Made by a program: the position numbers and the translations under genes. Below are positions 9,298 through 14,884 of a DNA stretch of 64,000 nt, in pieces. Numbering within the stretch: position 1 is the stretch's first letter; each line of letters begins with the position of its first letter. The notes beneath the pieces were generated by a model. It saw only the letters and a list, made by a program, of their open reading frames with translations. It was not told the origin of the DNA and made no database searches. Source of the stretch: JACKDX01 sp964640175 (lineage in GTDB: Bacteria; Myxococcota_A; Polyangia; Polyangiales; GCA-016699535); assembly GCA_964640175.1 (NCBI GenBank), contig CAZXFW010000003.1:248001-312000 (forward strand), written 5' to 3'.

Positions 9298-9699
9298 ATG
9301 GCGAAATCTAAATGGATTTGGATTCGCGAAGACGTTGTGTATGCTATCCACAAACGACAGCTGGCTGAACACGGCGGTTTAGATGGCGTGCGTGACCGCA
9401 CTCTGCTCGAGTCGGCAATGGCGCGGCCAATAAATCTTGCGCTATGCGAGAGAGGCCGTGTGGACATTGCTGACCTATCGAGTGCATATGCCGCGGGTAT
9501 CGCCAAGAATCATCCCTTTGTGGACGGCAATAACCGGACTGCACATGTGTTGTACCAATTGTTTCTAGAGCTTAACGGTTACTTCAACGAATGGACCAAC
9601 CACCAAAAATATCAGGCCATGCTCCAATTAGCCGCCGGCGATATCAATGAAGCGCAATTTTCGAGCCTGCTACAATCTACATTGAAACGACGAAACTAA
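9298..9699 (+). CDS. doc: Doc-type (Fic fold) toxin, death-on-curing family
   Basis: This 133-aa Fic-fold protein carries the signature HPFVDGNNRTA at about residues 71-81. In P1 Doc the equivalent loop is HxFxxANKR, and the enzyme phosphorylates EF-Tu, blocking translation. The catalytic His and the Asn/Arg that grip the phosphate are kept, but the usual Lys of the loop is Asn here, so activity or donor use may differ. The N-terminal sequence (IREDVVYAIHKRQL, then GVRDRTLLESAM) is typical of the family. It follows the AbrB antitoxin after 9 bp and sits within the repeat-flanked islet. Confidence 0.9.
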   Translation: MAKSKWIWIREDVVYAIHKRQLAEHGGLDGVRDRTLLESAMARPINLALCERGRVDIADLSSAYAAGIAKNHPFVDGNNRTAHVLYQLFLELNGYFNEWTNHQKYQAMLQLAAGDINEAQFSSLLQSTLKRRN

Positions 9700-9842
9700 G
9701 GTGTCGTAGTCTTAACTTGATCGGACAGTCACCCGGGTTATGGATGTCTGTTTGACGAGGTCTAAGCAGCCTCGTTGTTGATCATCCTATCGGTCTTTTC
9801 TTGGATACCGTCAAGGAAGGGTTGTATGGGTGTGCTTCCGTT

Positions 9843-9863
9843 ACACATCTTTCCCTGATGTGT
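9843..9863. other. Small hairpin downstream of fabD
   Basis: Arms ACACATC and GATGTGT enclose a 7-base loop, about 35 bp past the fabD stop on the minus strand. There is no U tract, so terminator function is doubtful. The surrounding 9700-9897 stretch has no convincing gene. Confidence 0.3.
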
Positions 9864-9897
9864 CCTTCGCATTGAGCATCGGGCGCCTCACAGCATG

Positions 9898-10800
9898 TCA
9901 GGCAATCTTGGCAAAGTCGGCCTGGCTTTGAATGCTGATGCCGCGCGCGTCTTTGGAAATGCGCGATAAGAGACCCGTAAGCACACGCCCTGGGCCTATC
10001 TCGACAAACAACTCCACCCCATCCGAAAGCATGCGTTCGATGCTTTGCTGCCAACGCACCGAACGGCTCACCTGCCGTATCAACGCATCGCGAGCCTCTT
10101 TACCAGTGCTTACCGGCACGGCATCCACATTGACATAGATGGGCATGCGGGGCTCCTTAAAGCTGAGCGCTTCGAGATCAGGACGCAGCTTTTCTTCGGC
10201 AGGCAGCATCATGGCGCAATGAAAAGGCGCGCTGACCGGAAGAGGGCGTACCTTAGCACCCAATCCATCAAGCGCCTTGCTTGCAACTGACACTGCTTCG
10301 ACTTCGCCTGCAATCACGACTTGTCCAGGACTGTTGTAGTTCGCCGGCGATACAATGCCTGGCGTTTGCTCGCACACCCGTTCGATATCTGATGCGCTTG
10401 AACCAAGCACCGCGGCCATGGCACCTTGTCCCACCGGCACAGCGTGCTGCATGTACTGGCCACGCCGCCGCACGGTGCGCACTGCGTCTTCGAACGTCAG
10501 CGTGCCCGAAGCCACGTTGGCGGAGTACTCACCCAGACTGTGGCCCGCCACCACATCGGGCATCTTCCCCAGCGCTTTCCATAACGCGATGGATACAGCG
10601 AGGATCGCAGGCTGTGTGTTGGCCGTAAGGTTGAGCGCAGTTTCTGGTCCTTGAAAACACTGCTCCGAGAGCTTTTCAGCCAGCGCATCATCCGCGGCTT
10701 CGAAAACCGCCCGAGCTTCGGCCGAGGCTTCGTACACCTCACGGCCCATCCCGACTTTTTGTGACCCCTGCCCCGGAAAAAGAAATGCTGTTTTTGGCAT
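9898..10800 (-). CDS. fabD: Malonyl-CoA:ACP transacylase FabD
   Basis: FabD loads malonyl units onto acyl carrier protein for fatty-acid synthesis. The N-terminus has the family start FLFPGQGSQ. The nucleophile Ser is in GHSLGEYSA (about residue 91), the catalytic His is in PVSAPFHCAMM, and the C-terminal VEIGPGRVLTGL is typical. At 300 aa it has normal length. No other fab gene is nearby. Its last 17 codons lie mostly in the 50-bp repeat that also occurs at 8051-8100, so its present stop codon appears to come from the inserted islet. It starts 1 bp after the stop of the upstream hypothetical gene. Confidence 0.97.
   Translation of the reverse strand: MPKTAFLFPGQGSQKVGMGREVYEASAEARAVFEAADDALAEKLSEQCFQGPETALNLTANTQPAILAVSIALWKALGKMPDVVAGHSLGEYSANVASGTLTFEDAVRTVRRRGQYMQHAVPVGQGAMAAVLGSSASDIERVCEQTPGIVSPANYNSPGQVVIAGEVEAVSVASKALDGLGAKVRPLPVSAPFHCAMMLPAEEKLRPDLEALSFKEPRMPIYVNVDAVPVSTGKEARDALIRQVSRSVRWQQSIERMLSDGVELFVEIGPGRVLTGLLSRISKDARGISIQSQADFAKIA
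9903..9952. repeat. 50-bp direct repeat, right copy (within fabD)
   Basis: This copy codes for the C-terminus of the intact fabD. Its partner at 8051-8100 is identical over 50 bp and in the same orientation, 1.85 kb away. The two bracket the AbrB-Doc islet. Confidence 0.9.
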
Positions 10801-10801
10801 G

Positions 10802-11425
10802 TTAACCTTTGAAATTATGACGATTCTGTCTATTTAATACGAAAAACCCTGCCGGAATACGTAGTGGACCCAGTGCCAAGTCCGCCTCACCCAGCAGCAA
10901 AGAAGCATCGTCCTCATAAACTTGAACGACGTAATCACGCAACACCGCAGAGGGCAAAAGCCCATTGCGGCCCAAGCCGTAATCCAAGAGCAAAGCATTG
11001 GGATAGCGTGCATCACGCGCACCAGACACCACCGCGTGCACACGAAAAAAACCGTGGCGCTTGGGATGGTCTTCATCAGGCATCGCACGATGGGGTTCCT
11101 TTAACCCGTTTTGATGCACCACCACGTTGTAACCTTGAATGTAGGGCTCTGGTCCATGAGAGACCCGGGGCACACCCTGATAAAATCCTTTTTTGAACTT
11201 CCCAAAACCAAACCAATGCGCTGCGGCTGCCGTGTTAATCCCAGCGTATTCCCAGCCCACAAGATCAGAAAACTCAGGCGCCTTGCCTTGCATCATCAGC
11301 TGACAAAGTGTCGCCTTGTCCACACGCGTCGCTAACTCCAAAAAGCCATACCGCTCGGAAATACCCTGAAAAGAAGCTGTCATCCCAGAAGCATACCGAG
11401 TTTTCCAATTGAGGTGAATTGACAC
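10802..11425 (-). CDS. Hypothetical protein coupled to fabD
   Basis: A 207-aa soluble protein of unrecognised family. It has conserved-looking segments such as DLVGWEYAGIN and WFGFGKFKKGFYQG, and a strand-rich second half. No signal peptide or membrane segment is visible. The longest form begins at GTG 11425; an ATG at 11383 would start it at MTASFQG. Its stop lies 1 bp before the fabD start, so the two are almost certainly translated together. That might hint at a role in lipid metabolism, but this is inference only. Confidence 0.75.
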   Translation of the reverse strand: MSIHLNWKTRYASGMTASFQGISERYGFLELATRVDKATLCQLMMQGKAPEFSDLVGWEYAGINTAAAAHWFGFGKFKKGFYQGVPRVSHGPEPYIQGYNVVVHQNGLKEPHRAMPDEDHPKRHGFFRVHAVVSGARDARYPNALLLDYGLGRNGLLPSAVLRDYVVQVYEDDASLLLGEADLALGPLRIPAGFFVLNRQNRHNFKG

Positions 11426-11470
11426 GCCGTTGGAGATTGCCTACCCATAGGCATTCAGGATCACGACACC

Positions 11471-11734
11471 ATGATCGATATCAACATTCTCAAACAGCGT
11501 CTGAATGACGCTTTCCCAGATGCGCTCCACATTGAGGTCGAAGATCTCACAGGAACCCAGGATCACTATGCCGCGGTGATTGTCACCCCGTTATTTGAAA
11601 ATCGGAGCCCTGTCGAACAGCATAAAATGGTCTACGAAGCGCTCGGCGAGCTCATGGATGGACCTGTCCATGCCTTGAGCCTGCAAACGTATACACCCGG
11701 AAGCTGGGTTGCACGCGGTCAATCCATCATTTAA
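11471..11734 (+). CDS. bolA: BolA-family protein
   Basis: This 87-aa BolA-fold protein has the typical N-terminal INILKQRLNDAFPDA, a central VTPLFENRSPVEQHKMVYEAL containing the His-bearing helix, and the LSLQTYTPGSW C-terminal strand. BolA proteins bind a shared [2Fe-2S] cluster with CGFS monothiol glutaredoxins. The gene directly after it, 12 bp downstream, encodes such a glutaredoxin, which strongly supports the call. It is closer in length to IbaG/BolA2 than to the longer E. coli BolA. Confidence 0.93.
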   Translation: MIDINILKQRLNDAFPDALHIEVEDLTGTQDHYAAVIVTPLFENRSPVEQHKMVYEALGELMDGPVHALSLQTYTPGSWVARGQSII

Positions 11735-11746
11735 GTAAGGAACTCT

Positions 11747-12073
11747 ATGGACAACACAGTACACCAACGCATTCAAAGCATCATCGAACAACATCCCATC
11801 GTGCTGTTCATGAAGGGCAGTAAAACCTTTCCGCAATGTGGGTTTTCAGCCACGGTCGTAGAGGTGCTCAAGCGCCTCAATGCGGAGTTTGAGACCGTCA
11901 ACGTCCTTGAAGATCCGGAAATTCGGCAAGGAATCAAGGAGTTCTCCAATTGGCCCACCATTCCACAACTTTACATTCAGGGTGAATTCGTGGGGGGCTG
12001 TGACATTGTACGAGACATGTACACGCGCGGAGAATTGGCGTCTTTGATCGAAAAAGCCCACACTCCGGCCTAG
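11747..12073 (+). CDS. grxD: Monothiol glutaredoxin (Grx4 type)
   Basis: This is a 108-aa thioredoxin-fold protein with the CGFS active site in PQCGFSATVV (about residue 29). It also has the family blocks VLFMKGS, FSNWPTIPQLYI and GGCDIV, which bind glutathione. Such proteins carry a glutathione-ligated [2Fe-2S] cluster and pass it on, usually with BolA. It follows bolA in one operon, with the ribosome site TAAGGA before the ATG. Confidence 0.95.
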   Translation: MDNTVHQRIQSIIEQHPIVLFMKGSKTFPQCGFSATVVEVLKRLNAEFETVNVLEDPEIRQGIKEFSNWPTIPQLYIQGEFVGGCDIVRDMYTRGELASLIEKAHTPA

Positions 12074-12173
12074 CCCGTACCGAGTGTATTGGGTTGCATA
12101 AACACGGCGGATGCGTTTTTGTAGCCGCACTACCCTAGCTCGGCCGTTTGGCTGAAAAACCCAAGGAGTGTTC

Positions 12174-13541
12174 ATGAGTGATCGTTGGAAAACCTTAAGT
12201 GTGACAAGTGGCATCATGGCAGGCACCTTGGCAGCCTTTGTTGCCGTGCTTGTTCTTTTGCCCTCAACGCAAGGATGTGAGGACGATCCCCGTAGCACAC
12301 TGTGCTGCTCTGAATTCTCTGTAGGCGCAGACGTCAGCAATGTGAATTTTGAAGTAGATGCAGCCCTCTCGGGCCGTTATACGGCGTTCGCACAAGCGGC
12401 TTCCGACATTGGTGCAACTGCCGCTGCTTCCGTTGCCGATGTCACCAATGCGTGTCGCAACATTGCCATTGCCCTGGGCGCCGACCCCAACGACGCGTCC
12501 GTTGCTGGAAAAAACGACCGCGAGGCCGCCACCGCATGGTGTGCCCTTGCCAAAGCCAAGTTTCAAGCCAATGCCGCGGTGCAAGCCGCCGGAACGCTGA
12601 CGATCGCATATCAGCCGCCCGTCTGCAGCGCATCGCTCGACGCCAAAGCAGCCTGTGAAGGCGGCTGCAAGGTGGATGCAACCTGTACGGAGCCTTCCTT
12701 AGAAGTCCAGTGCGAAGAAGGCAAACTGTCGGGTCAGTGTTCTGGGCAATGCACGGGAAGCTGCGAAGGCACCGTCAACGCCGCCGCGGCGTGCGAAGGT
12801 TCGTGCGAGGCCACCTGCAAAGGCACCTGTGAAGGGACCTGCACGGCCGACGTCAATGCCAGTGTCAACTGTCAAGGTGACTGTACCGGAAAATGTACGG
12901 GCACATGTGACGGTAACTCTGCCGACGGCATCGATTGCGCTGGCGATTGCGTCGGTCAATGCCAAGGCAGCTGCGCCATGGAAAGCGATGCCGACGTGCA
13001 ATGCAATGGCAAATGCGAAGGCACCTGCACCGGCAAGTGCACCGGGCGCTGTGAACTGGAAGCCAATGCCGACATTCAGTGCGATGGCTCATGTCAGGGA
13101 AGCTGTGATGTCGACTTCAAAGCACCGAAATGCAACGGCGAAATCAAGCCGCCTCAATGCGACGCATCGGCCGACTGTAAGGCTAGCTGCGATGCCAGCA
13201 TTGAAGCCAAAGCCGAATGTTCACCGCCGGAGGTCACCATTACGGCAGAAACAGAAATCGATTCCAACCTGCAAGGCGAGTTTGACTTAGTGGTCACCAC
13301 GCTCAAAGCCCATGTTCCTGCGCTGTTGGTCGTGGCAGAAGCACATGGCCAATCCTTTATCGATGCCATTGCTGAGCTAAACACCAACGGTGAAGCGTTC
13401 CTCGATGCTTCGGTCTCGAGCACGAAAGGTGCAGCCTGCGGTGTAGCCATTGTGTCAACCATATCTGCGGCGACAGAAAGCGCAGGCGTAGCCCTGGATG
13501 CCTCCTCCGATTTCCTCGCTGTTCTCAGCCTCAACCCCTAG
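12174..13541 (+). CDS. Secreted or surface protein with Cys-x3-Cys repeat domain
   Basis: The ATG at 12174 has AAGGAG seven bases upstream, so it is preferred over the in-frame GTG at 12168. The 455-aa product begins with a hydrophobic export segment ending in STQGCED, a poor lipobox. It then has an Ala-rich helical part with the C-terminal-like motif LGADPND, and from about residue 150 to 348 a domain with 34 cysteines. Within it about five blocks of roughly 25 residues repeat: a small motif like NASVNC, then C-x3-C steps such as CQGDCTGKCTGTC. The last 100 residues are again helical. This type of protein is seen in myxobacterial genomes, but I know no function. A strong terminator follows. 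Confidence 0.8.
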   Translation: MSDRWKTLSVTSGIMAGTLAAFVAVLVLLPSTQGCEDDPRSTLCCSEFSVGADVSNVNFEVDAALSGRYTAFAQAASDIGATAAASVADVTNACRNIAIALGADPNDASVAGKNDREAATAWCALAKAKFQANAAVQAAGTLTIAYQPPVCSASLDAKAACEGGCKVDATCTEPSLEVQCEEGKLSGQCSGQCTGSCEGTVNAAAACEGSCEATCKGTCEGTCTADVNASVNCQGDCTGKCTGTCDGNSADGIDCAGDCVGQCQGSCAMESDADVQCNGKCEGTCTGKCTGRCELEANADIQCDGSCQGSCDVDFKAPKCNGEIKPPQCDASADCKASCDASIEAKAECSPPEVTITAETEIDSNLQGEFDLVVTTLKAHVPALLVVAEAHGQSFIDAIAELNTNGEAFLDASVSSTKGAACGVAIVSTISAATESAGVALDASSDFLAVLSLNP

Positions 13542-13568
13542 GGTTCTTTCCCCAAAGCCCCTTCGCTC

Positions 13569-13608
13569 AAAGGCCTCCAGTGGATTTCACTGGGGGCCTT
13601 TGTGTTTT
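13569..13608 (+). terminator. Rho-independent terminator of the Cys-repeat gene
   Basis: A 14-bp stem (AAAGGCCTCCAGTG with CACTGGGGGCCTTT, one wobble pair) closes a 5-base loop and is followed by GTGTTTT. It starts 28 bp past the stop codon. Most of it is repeated at 14837-14876. Confidence 0.9.
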
Positions 13609-13617
13609 GCGTGTATG
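13572..13617. repeat. 46-bp direct repeat, left copy (terminator duplication)
   Basis: Matches 14839-14884 in the same orientation at 45 of 46 bases; the last 40 bases are identical. It covers most of the terminator and the short spacer after it. The two copies enclose the DUF4143 ATPase gene. Confidence 0.9.
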
Positions 13618-13633
13618 GTTATAGAAAAAATAC

Positions 13634-13668
13634 CATGATGTTGTTTATTGCATTTTTTCAACATCATG
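13634..13668. promoter_or_regulatory. Inverted repeat in the ATPase leader
   Basis: Arms CATGATGTTG and CAACATCATG (10 bp, perfect) flank a 15-base AT-rich spacer and end 13 bp before the ATPase ATG. It may be an operator, or an RNA hairpin that limits expression. No clear Shine-Dalgarno site follows it. Confidence 0.45.
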
Positions 13669-13681
13669 ATATTTGTATCAA

Positions 13682-14830
13682 ATGATGATTTTTAAAAGGC
13701 GTTTAGATCTCAAGGGTGCAGTACGCGACTCGAGCATCTTTTTGCTGGGGCCGCGCGGCACAGGGAAGAGTTTTTGGATACGCGAAACCTTTGGAAACAA
13801 GGTGCTCGTGATCAACTTGCTTAAGATCGCCGAGTTTCTCAGACTTTCTGAACATCCCTCGCTCCTTGAGGAGATGGCTCTGGAAGCCAAATCCAACCTC
13901 ATCATTATCGACGAGGTTCAAAAACTGCCTGCGTTGCTGGATGAGGTCCATCGTCTGATTGAAGAGCGCGGCCTGCGTTTTTTATTGACAGGAAGTAGTG
14001 CGAGAAAGCTCAAGCGTGGCAAAGCCAACCTTCTTGCTGGCCGCGCAAGACTATTTTTTTTGCATCCTCTGAGCTCATCTGAGCTGCCCGAGTTCAAGCT
14101 CAGGCCATATTTAATGTGGGGCGGACTTCCAGAAGTCTGGAAAGTCGAAGACCGAAAGCTCTACCTGAACAGCTACATCGACACCTATCTCAAAGAAGAA
14201 ATCATGGCAGAGCAGGCGGCGCGCAGCCTGCCCCACTTCTCACGCTTTTTGAAAACCGCAGCCCTATGCTCTGGGCAAATCCTCAACTTTTCCAAGGTTG
14301 CCAGTGATGCACAGCTTCCAGCAGCCACCGTGAAGAACTATTTTGAAGCTTTGCAGGATACACTCGTGGGGGATCTGCTTGAGCCTTGGATCGAGAGTCG
14401 AAAACGTAAAGCGATTCAAACTGGCAAATTTTTTTTCTTCGACGTGGGTGTGAGAAACCGTTTGCTCGACTGGAACGAATTGGGCGAAGGCTCCGAACTG
14501 TTTGGAAGCGCCTTCGAGCATTTCATGTTTATGGAGTTAAAAGCTTATCGAAGCTATAGCAAGCTACGCGAGTCCGTGCACTTCTGGCGCTCGGTCAATC
14601 ACCACGAAGTGGATTTCATACTCGGAGAGCTCGCGCTCGAGGTAAAGTCCAAGAAAAAAGTAAGCGCTCGAGACGCTAAAGGCCTAAGGGCTTTGCGTGA
14701 GGAAGGAGCACACAAAAAGTTCGTGGTGGTCTCCCAAGATCCTATCAACCGCTCAGAAGACGGTATTCACTACCTTCACTGGCGCGAGTTTCTGAGCCAA
14801 TTGTGGTCTCAGCAATTGCTGCGCGCATAG
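13682..14830 (+). CDS. AAA-family ATPase with DUF4143 / PD-(D/E)XK-like C-terminus
   Basis: The ATG at 13682 (or 13685) is preferred over an upstream in-frame TTG. The 382-aa protein has Walker A GPRGTGKS, Walker B LIIIDEVQK and a sensor-like LLTGSSARKL in an AAA_14-type core. A winged-helix-like middle and a C-terminal DUF4143 domain follow. Near the end, HHEVDFILGELALEVKSKK matches the pattern of a PD-(D/E)XK nuclease core (D, then ExK). Proteins of this family are widespread, often isolated and mobile; their function is unknown. Here it is the only gene of a repeat-flanked cassette. Confidence 0.9.
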   Translation: MMIFKRRLDLKGAVRDSSIFLLGPRGTGKSFWIRETFGNKVLVINLLKIAEFLRLSEHPSLLEEMALEAKSNLIIIDEVQKLPALLDEVHRLIEERGLRFLLTGSSARKLKRGKANLLAGRARLFFLHPLSSSELPEFKLRPYLMWGGLPEVWKVEDRKLYLNSYIDTYLKEEIMAEQAARSLPHFSRFLKTAALCSGQILNFSKVASDAQLPAATVKNYFEALQDTLVGDLLEPWIESRKRKAIQTGKFFFFDVGVRNRLLDWNELGEGSELFGSAFEHFMFMELKAYRSYSKLRESVHFWRSVNHHEVDFILGELALEVKSKKKVSARDAKGLRALREEGAHKKFVVVSQDPINRSEDGIHYLHWREFLSQLWSQQLLRA

Positions 14831-14836
14831 CATGAC

Positions 14837-14876
14837 AGGGCCTGCAGTGGATTTCACTGGGGGCCTTTGTGTTTTG
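14837..14876 (+). terminator. Duplicated terminator after the ATPase gene
   Basis: Second copy of the 13569 terminator, with one G-G mismatch and wobble pairs in the left arm but the same loop, right arm and GTGTTTT tail. It begins 7 bp past the ATPase stop. Confidence 0.75.
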
Positions 14877-14884
14877 CGTGTATG
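14839..14884. repeat. 46-bp direct repeat, right copy
   Basis: Partner of 13572-13617. It covers the duplicated terminator and runs into the first codons of the longest form of the TonB receptor reading frame, which makes the receptor's true start uncertain. Confidence 0.9.

Larger units (their letters stand above)
8101..9902. mobile_element. 1.8-kb islet inserted at the fabD 3' end (integrase-less remnant)
   Basis: The segment lies exactly between the two 50-bp fabD repeats. It contains a decayed outer-membrane-type gene, an AbrB-Doc toxin-antitoxin pair with a palindromic operator, and about 400 bp of non-coding DNA (8733-9039 and 9700-9897). Integrative elements that use the 3' end of a gene as attachment site rebuild the gene and leave a duplicated end on the far side, and this matches that layout. 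No integrase, excisionase or transposase is present, so it would be a remnant or a non-autonomous element. Recombination between repeats during replication is an alternative origin. Confidence 0.65.
13618..14838. mobile_element. One-gene ATPase cassette inserted between duplicated terminators
   Basis: The 1.2-kb segment between the two 46-bp repeats holds only an AT-rich leader with a palindrome and one AAA ATPase gene. It has no transposase and no terminal inverted repeats. Its leader is clearly more AT-rich than the surroundings. The architecture parallels the fabD islet: an accessory gene between copies of the neighbouring gene's 3' region. The mechanism of insertion is unknown. Confidence 0.55.

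Noticed and set aside
9700..9897. Possible insertion-sequence remnant between doc and fabD
   Set aside because: No transposase fragment or terminal inverted repeats could be read; only a small hairpin is visible.
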